This document shows positions 35,880 through 48,500 of a stretch of 64,000 nucleotides of DNA, piece after piece (position 1 is the first letter of the stretch; every line of letters begins with the position of its first letter). The stretch is from Sepiola atlantica (lineage: Eukaryota > Mollusca > Cephalopoda > Sepiida > Sepiolidae). Under the pieces are notes generated by a model. That model saw only the letters and a program-made list of their open reading frames with translations. It had not been told where the DNA came from and made no database searches. The DNA is taken from contig OY744528.1 of assembly GCA_963556195.1 (NCBI GenBank), positions 55,410,066-55,474,065 of the forward strand, given 5' to 3'. A program made the translations under genes and the position numbers.

Positions 35880-38800
35880 CCGTGATCATGTAGTTGTTTT
35901 GTGGGTCTGGAGATGCCTCGTCAGTCTGATCCGAGCTCTGAAGTATCTCCCACATGTAGAGCACTTGTGTGATGATTCTATCGCAGAGTTGCTGACTGCT
36001 TTTTGTTTTTGAATCGCACATTGTTTCCTCGACACAGGCTGGTACATTACCTCGGTCTTTTTATGCTGATAGTCATGATAGTTGTCGCACACTTCAGAGA
36101 AACGATTTACAATGTATTGCATGTTTGGCTCTGTGTTGGCATTGAAGGCACAATCATCAGCAAACAGAAGGTCCTGTATGATAGTTGTCTTAACCCTGGT
36201 GACAGCACTAAGTCATTTTGGGTTGAACAACTTCCCGTCTGTCTGGTAATTGATGCATACTCTGGAGTCTTCTGCGTTGAATGCATCAGTCAGTATCACT
36301 GAAAACATCATGCTGAAGAGATTGGGGCCAGGATACAGCCCCATTTTAACACTGCCATTGACTGGGAAATTGTTGGAAGCCTCTCCATCATCTATGACAC
36401 AAGTCATCATGCCATCGTGAAATTGTCTGACGACTGAGATGAATTTATCAGGAAATTCAAACTTGGCCATGATCTTCCATAGTCCCGTCAGACTTACAGT
36501 ATCAAAGGCCTTTGTCGGATCAACAAATGTTGTGTAGAGATCCTGGTATTGTTCCTGACATTATTCTTGGAGTTGATGAGCAGCAAACACCATGTCAACT
36601 ATGCCACACCCTGCACAAAAACCACATTGACTTTCTGGGAAGAGGCCATAAACGATTGAGCAGCATTCTTGCAAGAATTTTACCAGCTCTGCTGAGAAGA
36701 GAGATTCCTCTGTGGTTATGGCAGCTCTGTCTGTTTCCCTTCCTCTTGTAGATATGCACTATGGATAGATCTTTGAATTTCTGGAGGAGTAAGTCCTTTA
36801 CCCAGAATGAAAGAAAGAGTTCATATAGTTTTTTTGTCAGAGCCTGGAGCTTTGCCACAAGAAAGCTGTTTTACAGCTTTCTCAACTTTCTGGATGGTGA
36901 GCAGCTCATCGAGGCTTGATTTGCTTCATCATTGATTGAAGAAGGCACACTCATTGCTGTCTCGTCAGCATTCAACAGTGGTCCGTATATAACTTTAAGG
37001 ACATCGTAGAATCACTTTAGAAATACAGAAATATGCAGATATGCTCATGCATATCTGCATATTTCTGTATTTCCAGAGAGTTGTCATTGCGCCATTTGTC
37101 TTGCATGTCACTCAGTTTTGCTTAATACTGCAGACTTTTGCGAATACTTCCTTTTTTGAAGTGGAACTTGAGTCCTGCTGAAGTGTAATGTGACACTTGT
37201 GCTTTTCTGTGAGTAGTCCTTGTATCTCCTCATCATTCTCGTTAAACCAATCCTGATGCTTCCTCTGGAACGGTCCAAGCACTTCCATTGGTGAAGTGTG
37301 TCAAGCTTCCTTGAAGGCTGTCCAGTCATATTCGATGTAGAAATGACCAAACTGTATGGCAGCAAGTCTTCCATTTAGATCATTCGCAAGGAGTGTTGCA
37401 TTTGCTTCCACTTTCAGTTTGGAGACATTAATGCGTTTGGTCGTTTGTTTCCCCAGAGGCTGCCGCTTGGATGCAATGCAGAGTCTCAACTTGGAGATGA
37501 CAAGTCTGTGGTCTGTCCAGCACTCCGCACCACACATGACCTTGATAATCAGAACATCCTGCCTGTCTACCTTTGATAAAATAGTCAATGAGATGCCAAT
37601 GCTTTGACTTTGGGTGCATCCAGGTAGCTTTGTTTCTATTTGACTGACGAAACACAGTGTTGGTGATTAGGAGATTGTGGGCGATGCAAGTCCATAGAAA
37701 CAGCAATCCATTACTGTTACACTTGCCAACTCCATTTCTATTGATAGCTCCTTCTTAGGTGTGGTAATATGCACCAACTCTCACATTCTCCAAGAATGAG
37801 TAATTTGTTTCATTTAGGGACTGCTGTCAGAAGGGTTTTGAGTTTTTGGTAGAACCAGCTCTTCATCTCATCTGGATTGGTCATCATTGGAGCATATGTG
37901 CTCATTAATGTAACATGACTCTTGTTCCCCATAGGTAAGCGTATTGTCATGAGTCGATCATTGGTCCCTTTAGGTAGGAAAGTCAGATTTCCGATGTGTT
38001 TGATTTTAATTGCAAATCCAACTCCTGCCTCTTGACGTTCGCCAACACTACGTCCACATGAGTTTCAGATAGGGCTGTTATGTCCACATTGTAGCAACCC
38101 AACTCTCTGGCTACCAAGGCAGTTCGCATTCCAGGTCAGGTTGTCAAGAAGGGTACATACATTCCACGTACCTATAGTGAGTAAAGTAACCGCTTGTTTT
38201 TGTGTAGTTTTTTGACTGTTGAATTAGGGATCCCTGCCAATTGCGGTATACTGGCCCAGGTGTGATAAAGCAAGCAATTTTCAAGGCATTTTTTCTAACC
38301 CCTTCCTCATGCTATAGAAGTGAGCAGTGCATTCCTAGAGAGGGCTGCTCAGTCACCCAGGAGTCTGCCGGGTTCCACTGCTGCTTTGATCAGAAGGAAG
38401 ACGACCATATAACCTGAGCCGCCTGTGTGCAGGTTCATGTGCTGCAGTCACCAGTGTATCCACTCCCCCATCACAACAGGACTTGTTGTGTAGTTGACCC
38501 TCAACTGCTGCAATGTCACAACTTGAGCATGAATTAGTTTAAAGTGAGGAAAACTTGCGCAGTGTCGTCCACACTCTCGCTCAGTAAAAAAATCTGCATT
38601 CAATGGCAAGACATAGTAAGGACGACTGGGAATTATTCAGAGTGCAGAAGTTGCCAGAAACTTGCCAGAGTAGACTGCCTATCAGGGCTGACTAGCTCCA
38701 CTTACTCGAGTTTGCAGTCAAAGTTTTCCTTCTCCTGGATTGATTGCCTACCTAGGCTTACGAGTACAGTCTACCTGCCATTTAACCCATAGGTAGGAGC

Positions 38801-39060
38801 CTGTTCGTGGGCATCAGGACGTGTCCACACACGGGTGGGCCTAGCATGTCACACGTCTGGGAGCAGACTACCTCCGCATCTTCACAGTTCAGCCTGAAAC
38901 CGCAAGATGCTCAGTGTACGTGTGTTGCCTCGGGAAAGCACTGTCTAGAGCTTGTCTGTAGAGAGGCTATGTACTGGTAGAGAAGACTTATGTAATTGGC
39001 TTCCTTTTCACCTGGTGGTTATCCAGCAGTGGAGACTGAAAGCGGGAGGTGACAAGCACA
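35880..39060 (-). mobile_element. LINE with endonuclease, RT and C-terminal C2H2 finger
   Basis: Minus-strand element, 5' end near 39060. Endonuclease around 38170-37300 (TFLPKGTNDRLMTIRLP, then APMMTNPDEMKSWFYQKLK), a linker, RT fingers near 36850-36600 (VHIYKRKGNRQSCHNHRGIS), mid RT at 36470-36230, active site FADDCAF near 36150. After an internal deletion it ends with one zinc finger, CSTCGRYFRARIRLTRHLQTH. The 5' leader at 38260-39060 has repeated TTGCCTACC motifs. Many stops; a 25-bp palindrome lies between endonuclease and RT. Confidence 0.85.
37020..37073. repeat. 25-bp perfect palindrome with 4-nt loop
   Basis: Arms 37020-37044 and 37049-37073 are exact inverse complements around TCAT, inside the minus-strand LINE. 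Confidence 0.95.
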
Positions 39061-39087
39061 CAACACAGTAGCCGCATCTACAAACCA

Positions 39088-39425
39088 AGTTCTATTGATG
39101 TTATGAAATAAAATAACTTTTTTTTTTATTAATGTATTTTTTTCGAAATCGGCATCGCTATCAAACAGACAACGGACGCATTTGAATGTAGATCCATGAG
39201 TTCTATTGATGTTATGAAAACAGAATAACGTTTTTTTTTGTTAATTTTTTTCTTTCAAAATCGGCATCGCAATCAAACAGACAACAGCCATATTAGAATG
39301 TAGATCCAATGAGTTCTACTGATGTTAGAAAAGAAAAGAACTTTTTTTGTTAATTTTTTTCTTTCGAAATTGGCGTTGCAATCAAACAGACAACGGCATA
39401 TTAGAATTTAGATCCAATGATGAAA
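39088..39425. repeat. Three-unit ~112-bp tandem repeat
   Basis: Units start at about 39088, 39199 and 39312 with AGTTCTAYTGATGTT. Each contains a long T run, AAATCGGCATCGC-AATCAAAC and AGACAAC. It directly follows the LINE 5' end, so it may be that element's promoter repeats. Confidence 0.85.
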
Positions 39426-39658
39426 TAAAAAATATGACAGCAAAATATTAATATGCCGTATTCTGAAATAAAATATATTTTTTGGGTTTACATTTACTTT
39501 GTTTTTAAATAAGTCAATGGATATTAATCTATCACAAATATAATTGCAACATAAATAATTTACAGTAAGATATCATTTACTGTTAATTTTGTGATTTGTG
39601 ATCATGTTTTAAACATGTATGTAATTTTAATCAATTTTTATAAAATTAAACATGTCTG

Positions 39659-39733
39659 TTATCTGTTGTTTTACGAAATGTCTTCAAGTAAGATTAATTC
39701 TTACCTGAAGACATTTCGTATAACAACAGATAA
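39659..39733. repeat. 35-bp palindrome with 5-nt loop
   Basis: Arms 39659-39693 and 39699-39733 are inverse complements with two mismatches, loop TTAAT. Confidence 0.95.
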
Positions 39734-40013
39734 ATACACATTTTTAATATGACATTAAAATATAAACAATAATAATACTGATAATACAAAATAATACAAT
39801 GATGATAACTATTATTAGAAAAAGAGACTTTTGCTTAAATGTGCTTCACCACTATCTTTCTTTTTGGGGGGCTACTTTTACTCTTCACGTTTTCGCTTTA
39901 CCTGCCTCTTCTCCATAATCTTATGCATAACAAGAGCGAAATATACATAATATAAAAAATAAATACACATTGGTCTTTATTATAGAAGAGAATCAATTAT
40001 GTCATGGAACTGC

Positions 40014-41460
40014 AGTACAAATTATTATCATTTATTAGATAGATAATGCTGTGAAACTTAAGTAATGTGTTAGCTAAGTACAAATTATTATCATTTATTA
40101 GATAGATAATGCTGTGAAACTTAAGTAATGTGTAAGCTAACTACAAATTATTATCATTTATTAGATAGATAATGCTGTGAAACTTAAGTAATGTGTTAGC
40201 TAAGTACAAATTATTATCATTTATTAGATAGATAATGCTGTGAAACTTAAGTAATGTGTTAGCTAAGTACAAATTATTATCATTTATTAGATAGATAATG
40301 CTGTGAAATTTAAGTAATGTGTTAGCTAAGTACAAATTATTATCATTTATTAGATAGATAATGCTGTGAAACTTAAGTAATGTGTTAGCTAAGTGCAAAT
40401 TATTATCATTTATTAGATAATGCTGTGAAACTTAAGTAATGTGTTAGCTAAGTACAAATTATTATCATTTATTAGATAGATAATGCTGTGAAACTTAAGT
40501 AATGTGTTAGCTAAGTGCAAATTATTATCATTTATTAGATAATGCTGTGAAACTTAAGTAATGTGTTAGCTAAGTACAAATTATTATCATTTATTAGATA
40601 GATAATGCTGTGAAACTTAAGTAATGTGTTAGCTAAGTACAAATTATTATCATTTATTAGATAGATAATGCTGTGAAACTTAAGTAATGTGTTAGCTAAG
40701 TACAAATTATTATCATTTATTAGATAGATAATGCTGTGAAACTTAAGTAATGTGTAAGCTAAGTACAAATTATTATCATTTATTAGATAGATAATGCTGT
40801 GAAACTTAAGTAATGTGTTAGCTAAGTACAAATTATTATCATTTATTAGATAGATAATGCTGTGAAACTTAAGTAATGTGTTAGCTAAGTACAAATTATT
40901 ATCATTTATTAGATAGATAATGCTGTGAAATTTAAGTAATGTGTTAGCTAAGTACAAATTATTATCATTTATTAGATAGATAATGCTGTGAAACTTAAGT
41001 AATGTGTTAGCTAAGTGCAAATTATTATCATTTATTAGATAGATAATGCTGTGAAACTTAAGTAATGTGTTAGCTAAGTACAAATTATTATCATTTATTA
41101 GATAGATAATGCTGTGAAACTTAAGTAATGTGTTAGCTAAGTACAAATTATTATCATTTATTAGATAGATAATGCTGTGAAACTTAAGTAATGTGTTAGC
41201 TAAGTACAAATTATTATCATTTATTAGATAGATAATTCTGTGAAACTTAAGTAATGTGTTAGCTAAGTACAAATTATTATCATTTATTAGATAGATAATG
41301 CTGTGAAACTTAAGTAATGTGTTAGCTAAGTACAAATTATTATCATTTATTAGATAGATAATGCTGTGAAACTTAAGTAATGTGTTAGCTAAGTACAAAT
41401 TATTATCATTTATTAGATAATGCTGTGAAACTTAAGTAATGTGTTAGCTAAGTACAATTT
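40014..41460. repeat. 63-bp satellite, about 23 units
   Basis: The near-identical unit starts AGTACAAATTATTATC, then has ATTTATTAGATAGATAATGC and ends GTGTTAGCTA. A few units lack one GATA (59 bp). Because 63 is a multiple of three, it creates a long spurious minus-strand frame of a 21-residue repeat; the 59-bp units break it. Homogeneity suggests recent amplification. Confidence 0.97.
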
Positions 41461-41518
41461 ATCATGAGGATCAGTAATACAGTAAGTCTTAGCTAAGCAC
41501 AATTTATTATCTTTTATT

Positions 41519-42140
41519 ATGAGCACCGGAATACAGTTTACGTCTTCTGACTTCAAAGAATTCTGTGAGATCTTTCAGATCAGACACATCACGTATCATC
41601 CTAGGTCAAATGCTCTAAAAAGAGCTCTGAAAAAAGCTTGTGGCACTCCAACGGAAACGGCCCTGCAGCAGTTTTTACAAGTGTACAGGATCACGCCAAA
41701 TGTGAACATACCATCCTTATTATATCCCGCAGAGATGATGTTTGTAAGTAAGATCCGTTTTTGACAAATTACCTAAACAGATCAAACACGATCGAATCTC
41801 TATTGTACCAAAAAAGTGATACATCCCAGGAGACATAGTATATTTCAAGATGTTTAAAAATAATACGTCTTTCTGGGAACCTGGTAGGATAGAAAAGAGA
41901 ATTGAAAATATGATTTACATACTCCAAGGACTTCAGTTCTCTTATAAGATTCACCTAAATCAAATTAGGAAATGACTGTTGCATGACACTGACAGCTCTC
42001 CCCAGGTAGAAGAAGTAGTTATGGACATCATATTCGATACTTTTAACATATCAGTACCCCAAGCAGCCCCAGAAAAGCAACAATCCAAAAGGAAACGGAA
42101 GTCTTCGTATCTTATCGAAATTAATCCAAAAAGGAAATGA
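41519..42140 (+). pseudogene. Gypsy integrase tail next to the satellite
   Basis: The plus strand reads GIQFTSSDFKEFCEIFQIRH (integrase core near the second catalytic Asp), then ITYHPRSNALKRALKKACGT and LQVYRITPNVNIPS. A shifted frame gives the tail (EEVVMDIIFDTFNISVPQA, ending with KRK). This is the same family as 26281-26985. The element upstream is missing; the 63-bp array ends just before it. Confidence 0.85.
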
Positions 42141-42177
42141 TATTAATACTCCTGAGGAGGTAAGGCTTTGGAGGGGG

Positions 42178-43627
42178 TGCTATGGTGTCATACCTATAAC
42201 GAACATTTGGACTCGTCCATTCTCAATAAGTGCTGGAAGCATAGGCTTCTCAGCGTTGAGGCCAACCCAAGTCTACACTGGCAGTCAGTACTGATGTGAC
42301 AAAGTATCCGGGACCCCATGGGGATCGGGTACCTTGGTGAGGCGCTAGTATGCATCTTGGTGGTGATGATACGCCGACTGAAGGCCCTGCGACGAGACAA
42401 AGTGGATATATAAAACTAGTATATATTTGTCGTAGAAATGAACTTATTCGGACGACAGAACGAGATGCCAGCTAGTCTCACAGAATTGTGTAAGATATTC
42501 AAAATCAATTACCACCAGAGGCGAGGAACAGTTGCCAGATGGGAGGTGGAGATTAGAGAATTCCATATTGCAAATTTAATTCTGAAATATCAATAAAGCG
42601 ATATTATTGTTTGGGTGAATGGGGCGTTTTTAGAACCACGATTCTGTGATGGTTGTTTTGAAGACGTCACGACCTGGGAAAAACGAATCCACTTGACGGA
42701 GATTTATTTGAGCCTGTCATTGTTATTTACAAGCCGGGCACAGAGCACCTCCAGCTGTGTGACAGAATGAGAAAGCCACGGTTGTCGTGTTTGTTTTTGG
42801 CGATAACGGTGGGTTAGGAGAAAATCCCATTTATTTTAAGAAAAAAAGAGTGAGGCGCCCGTCCTCACCCTCCTTGAGAAAGGAAGACAGGCAGGACGTA
42901 AGATGGCGGAGAAGGGGTGTGTACGACCATAGACATCTTCAATAAAAGAATGTGTTTTTTTCACGCACAAGCAGAGTTGGATAAGAAGACCAAAGTGGCG
43001 TGAGCCGAAGTGACATGCGCCGTAGAAACAGACCGGACGAAATTCTAGCCACCACCTTTGCCCGTTAAGTTTGTGACTTAGACAACCACTTGTGTAAAGA
43101 ATCCGCACACACAGAGAACTAGCGAAATAACTTAGCGAAAAAAAAACAACCCTTGCTAAAGACATTTGCGAGTATGGTAGACATTAATCCTACTATTGAC
43201 CAATGTAAAATCAATTCTTTTATTCTAATAATTACTCTTCTATACAAAAAAACCTAGACCGAGTTGTTGAACATTGTTCTTTTCCTTTTGTTCTGCTTTG
43301 AATGATCCTTTGCCCCATCAGAGCCAACCGGTTGCTGTTCGCCCAATGATCGCTCGCTGCTATAAACAGTTTCAATGTGGGAGTGTGTTTGTAGCTGGAC
43401 GAGACGACCAGATCGTCGACATCATCATCATCATCATCGTTGCCACCCCGGCCTAGAGGAACCTGGACCTATTTTTTTATTGCCACAATGATCTGCATGG
43501 CTAAGGGGTGCATACTGACATACTATTTCTCTTGTTCCTCTGTTGTATATACTTTTTTCCAATATATTTGTTTTACCTAAACCCTGTGTCCGTGTTCACA
43601 TATCGGCCCCTATACAGGGTCATAACA
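42178..43627 (+). repeat. Long 3' LTR (~1.45 kb) of the Gypsy element
   Basis: It begins TGCTATGGTGTCATACC after a GGAGGGGG purine run and ends CAGGGTCATAACA. The ends are near-inverse (TGYTATG / CATAACA). Composition is more GC-rich than the intron. An (ATC)n stretch lies near 43420. It contains no ORF of note. Confidence 0.6.
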
Positions 43628-43629
43628 CA

Positions 43630-44720
43630 TGTGTTGGACGGTTTTTAGAAAATTGACTTCAAACTAACTCATCTCTGGCCAGGTCTTTATTTAAACTACA
43701 TAACCTGAAATGCGACAGATTTTCTTTGGAAGTGATTTCTTTAGTTGAGATAAGATTTTTATAGGCTGGATACCCTTCCTGATGCCAACCCAGTGTGGTG
43801 ATGGGGACCAGTGCTTTTATCGAGGCACTATCTCTAGATGATTGCCTACCAAGACTAACAAGTGCCTCTACTAGTTGTTACATTTGATAAAATCAACTTT
43901 TAAAAAATAGCAAAAGTTGACAAACATTATACACATATTACAAAATTATTATTATTATTATTATTTTTACTAATGAGTCACCACTTATCAAAGTTAAAAG
44001 CCACACAAAGATTAGGTTAATGAGAGGGATAGAATGTGAGTTGAATAAAGAATATTATGAGAGGATTGAAAATGATGTATAGAATGAATAAAATTTGATT
44101 ACTTAGGAGGAAAGTTTATGACAAGTATTGTTGACATTGGATTTGAAAACTACCATGTAGTAGTTTGCAAGGAAGCAGTCACAGGTTCCAAAGATGGAAA
44201 GTTCTTGGAACCTGTTTGTGGAAATTTAGTTTGATGTCAGACAGCAGGAGGAAGAAAAGAAAGTTCTTTGCTGTTGTGGAGCCAAAGGCAAAAATAAAAG
44301 TGGAGAATGAGCATCTTGAAGGATATCTATTACCGAAAAATAAAAAGGTGACAGGACTCGCTCAACTAGCTAAGAGGTTACTTTAAAGGTGTTGGTTCTA
44401 AAAGGACCCAGAACCGTGTGCACCATGCTCAAGAAGAGATACCTGCCTCCGTACGCACAAGCTCGCAACTTGTACCCACCTTTTGTTGAATTCCGTAGAA
44501 TGTAATCGTTTCCTATCACATCTAATTTTAACCTTTAGTTAATGCTTGACACATTCGTCCTAGCTCAAAAACAGGACTATCCACTATCTTTATGAATTGA
44601 AAGAATTCTAATTTTCTCTGGTTACGATTTGAGATTTGTCAGCTGTGGATTCATTTGCAGAAATACATACATGCATGTGAATACTAAATTATTCAAAGTA
44701 AATATAACTTCTCTTTGAGA
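43630..44720. other. Intron f-g: dispersed-repeat remnants
   Basis: 43765-43800 contains GGCTGGATACCCTTCCTGAT, a motif I know from dispersed repeats in many animals. 44050-44270 is related to 7310-7560. An (ATT)n run lies near 43945. The frame at 44165-44386 shows no recognised domain. Confidence 0.4.
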
Positions 44721-44724
44721 AATT

Positions 44725-45130
44725 TGTTTGGAGTATGTGATTGACCTAATGGATACTGTTATTGCCTATGGAATTAGCTATGCCATGTTCAAATCTTATT
44801 GGATCTATTGTGGTCATTTATGCATAGTATAATAAAGTTGGGAAATCTATCGATCCACAATTTCTTCCAAGCTGTAAGTAAAATCGCAACTTCTGTTTCC
44901 CGACATATAAGATGCTGAGATCGACAGGAAATATTTGTCCAAAATAGATGCTTATATGAGGACTTTCTGATTTCCAGTGTCTCATGGAAACCCCTGCACA
45001 CACCTACCTTCAAGTCATAAGATGAAGGCGGGTTTTATTTTATAGGGAAAAAAATATGCACCTGATGCGGTGGGTTCCGTATTAAATAACTCAAACAGTT
45101 GATTTGCTGTAAAACAGATAAACCGAAACC
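44725..45130 (+). mobile_element. tRNA-derived SINE, copy 4, with insertion
   Basis: A-box-like GATTGACCTAATGGATACTG, B-box-like CATGTTCAAATCTTATTGG, then ATCTATTGTGGTCATTTATG, TTCTTCCAAGCTGTAAGTAA, and after an inserted segment of about 170 bp the tail ATTAAATAACTC and AAAACAGATAAAC. It ends about 95 bp before exon g. Confidence 0.65.
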
Positions 45131-45223
45131 GTAATTGTGTTTACATATTCTTCTATTGTTGAGTACATGCTTTGTATTTAAAAGAATTTTTTCTTTTTCT
45201 CTTCTTTTGGCCTATTTTTCTAG

Positions 45224-45331
45224 CTGGACCATCTGCAATTGACTATTGAACAGCAGAAAGTAGAACTGTACAAGAATAGGGCAGAATCTGAAGCTGCCCT
45301 TTGGAAGATACAGGAAAAACATCAAACTCAG
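45224..45331 (+). CDS. CEP162: CEP162-like gene, exon g (36 codons, phase 0-0)
   Basis: Strong acceptor (long T/C tract ending TTTTTCTAG), donor CAG|GTCAGA. It reads LDHLQLTIEQQKVELYKNRA, then ESEAALWKIQEKHQTQ, a continuous heptad helix following exon f. It is the last coding exon I can recognise; the C-terminus must lie further downstream or in an exon I missed between 45332 and 64000. Confidence 0.85.
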
Positions 45332-45369
45332 GTCAGAATAAAACAAAAACTTGATTTCATGTTATTTCT

Positions 45370-45535
45370 TTTATTTATATCGTAGCAGGTCTATCCGACG
45401 TTGCCCGGGGCCATAAAAAACAAAATAGAAAAAGTTAAATAGCATGTGTAAAATATTTATATTAAAACTTCCATCTCTTTCCCCCCCCCTCTCTCTCTCT
45501 CTCTCTCTTTAGCCGTCTCTTTATCTTTCTCCCTT
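45370..45535. repeat. Dispersed repeat with CGTTGCCCGGGGC signature
   Basis: TCCGACGTTGCCCGGGGCCA followed by AAATAGCATGTGTAAAATAT and a (CT)n run. Related pieces occur at 48590-48700 and 51600-51650. The class is unknown. Confidence 0.55.
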
Positions 45536-45539
45536 CCTA

Positions 45540-48500
45540 TTTTAATACTGTAATGTTAGTAAGGAAGCCTTCATAGAAATGCCAAAAGTACCGTTAAAAT
45601 CCAAGTATGAAGAGAAATTATGTTGATAATGATTATTAATCCTGGACATGCTGAGTAAAACAAATAGTCCCAGTCTATTCCTAATGTATTGGCCTCTTCC
45701 CATTTCAGAGTAATATGAAGATAAATGATGTTGATAAAGACAATAGTCCGAAGAGATGTAATATATACCAGTTACCAAAAGTAATACTGTAATCTTACAA
45801 TGCCAAGTAGAACAAATGATCCCGGCAATTTCTAATTTCTTCACCCCTCCATTTTAACATATAAAGAAAATATACTCCTTACCAAAAGTAATACTATAAT
45901 CTTACAATTTTTGATCTCGGACAATGCCAAGAAGAACAAATAGTCAGGCTCAATTCCTAATTTCAACATATTAAGAAGATACTTGATGTTGATGAATTCA
46001 ATAGTCCGGAGAGATTTACTATACATCTCTTATCAAAAGTAATACTGTAATCTTACAATTTTGTATCCCGAACAATGCCGATAGAATGAATGGTCCCGGT
46101 AAATTACTAATTTCTTGTCCCCATACCCCATTTCACAATAATATGAAGATAAAGGATATTAAGCCCTTTGGATTATGGCTTCCGGGTGTATACAACATTA
46201 TAAAAAAAGACAGAAGTTCTTTATCCCGGGCAACACTGCGTTTAAACACACATAGAATATTACACATTGTTATGAGCACTTAAGGGTTACTACCGGCTTT
46301 ATCCAGGATATTCATATGAATGAAAAAAATGTAAAATTAATGAAAAGTTGAATGAAAAGTTAATGTAAGAAAAATGAATGAAAAATTAATCAAAAATGAA
46401 TGGGAAAAATGAATAAAAAAGTGAATGAAGAATCAATGAAATAATGAATTTAAAAAGGAAATATGTAAATGAAAAAAATGAATGAAAAAAATTGAAGGAA
46501 AATGTGAATGAAAAAAGATTGAAAAAATAAATGTAAAAAGTGAATGTAAATTGAATGAAAAAAATGAATCCTTCTCAAACCTCTGACTCTGACTCTTTCC
46601 CAAACCTCCGAGTCTGACACCTTCCCAAACCATCCGACTCTGACTCCTTCACTACAGACTCATGTTCAGAAGAGCTGTGGTTAAGGAATGAGCAACTCTT
46701 CCTTCACTACAGACTCATGTTAAGAAGAGGTGTGGTTATCGATTGAGCAACCTGCTTATTCCCGGATATTGAAAACTTTTGATTGGCTAACTTATACCGC
46801 TTAGCAGATATTATAATGTATTGTTACTATCGTGACTCCCGGTCAACACCATATACTTTGTCTATTATGCAACAAAAGACAAATAAGTTTTTTGTCCCGG
46901 GCAATGCTAGGTTTAAACACACCTGCTCTATCTAGGATATTGAGTACTTTTTGATTACTTCCAATATGAAATACTGTAATATTACTATTATGACTCCCAA
47001 CGAACACCAAATAGATTTTCTTGTATAAAATAGCATAACAAAAAACAATGATGTTATGTTTACAGGCAACACAGCCTTTAAACATACCTGCTCTATCCAG
47101 GATATTGAGGACTTTATACCACCTACCAATGATTCCCGGGAAACGCAGAGTAAATTTTCTTGTATAAAATAGTATAACAAAACATAGTGATGTTGGTTTT
47201 CTCGGATATTGAGCACTTTGGATTATGGCTTCTGTGCAACACCATTATGAAAAAAGACAGTTCTTTATCCTAAGCAACATTGCGTTTAAACACACTTGCT
47301 CTATCTAGGATATGGAGCACTTTTTCAGCATTTTGGGGTTACTACCTGCTGTATCCAGCATATTGAGCACCTCATTTAAACACACCTGCTCTATCAAGAA
47401 TAATGAACACTTCTAAAATTAAGGAGACCTCCAGAGCACTACTAAAACTAAGTCCCCCCCCCCCAATAGGAATCAAGGATATTGATCACTTTGGATTATG
47501 GTTTCCGTAAAGACAGAAGTGTTTTACCCTGGGCAACACTGCATTTAAATAGACCTGCTCTATCTAGGATATTGAGCATTTTTCAGTACATTTGGGTTAC
47601 TACCTGCTCTAATCAGGATATTAAGCACTTAGGATTATGGATCTCGTATAAAAGAAAGAAGTTTTTTATCTCGTTTAAACACACCTGCTCTATCTATGAT
47701 AATGAGCACTTTTAAAATTAAGGAGGCCTCCACAGCACTACTAAAATCTAGTCCCCCCCCCACACACACACTTTCTTTTGTAGAGAAATTCCCTTTTTTT
47801 ATAAGTGAGGAATGAAAAAAATTAAACTCGAGATGCCTCCAGAACACTACTGGAATACTCAAATAAAATTAAGGTAACCTGCAGAGTACTGATAAAGAAG
47901 AAGAAAAAAAAAGAAGAAAATAGAAGAAAAAAACGGTGGTTAGTTTATGTTAATCACCTGAGGCGCCAATACAGGGGGATTCCGATGGGGCTGTAGTCCT
48001 AGGAGGTGCACCCTTCTAGGCTTTACCTTATCACCCTTCAAGAGGTGGGTAGTTTATCAAAATCACGCCAAGTAATTGTTTCTTGCCACCCCCCACCCCA
48101 CCTCCCTATGATGTAATTTCCGAATTAATTAGTTGTTTCCGGATTAGTTAAGTGGACCTCCTTTTTCCTAGAACTCTACTCAGACTGACAGAATCAAGGA
48201 CAGTACCGGTAAGAAACTACATTGTGATTTTCCCAGAATTAGTGTCTATTAATTTTGAATTGCTCCCCCCTCCTCCCGGTTGAATTTTGGGAATGACTTG
48301 CAGTTTTTACAAATCACTACATAATATCATTGTTTTTTTTTCCAAATTAATACATAATTACCTTGAATTTAAACTAAAAATAGCTGAAAAAAGGTCACCC
48401 CCTTACTAAATCTGCTCTAGTTGACCTCCAGAAAATTAATCATTTTTTTGTAAATTCTAGATATTATTCAACCGAAGCTTCGCCGGTCAAAATAATGCCA

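Noticed and set aside
40535..41398. Long minus-strand frame of a 21-residue repeat
   Set aside because: It exists only because the satellite unit is 63 bp; units with a 4-bp deletion break it and there is no coding context.
44165..44386. Possible small gene or missed exon (basic K/R-rich frame)
   Set aside because: Partly shared with the dispersed repeat at 7310-7560 and lacks an acceptor site in the right place.
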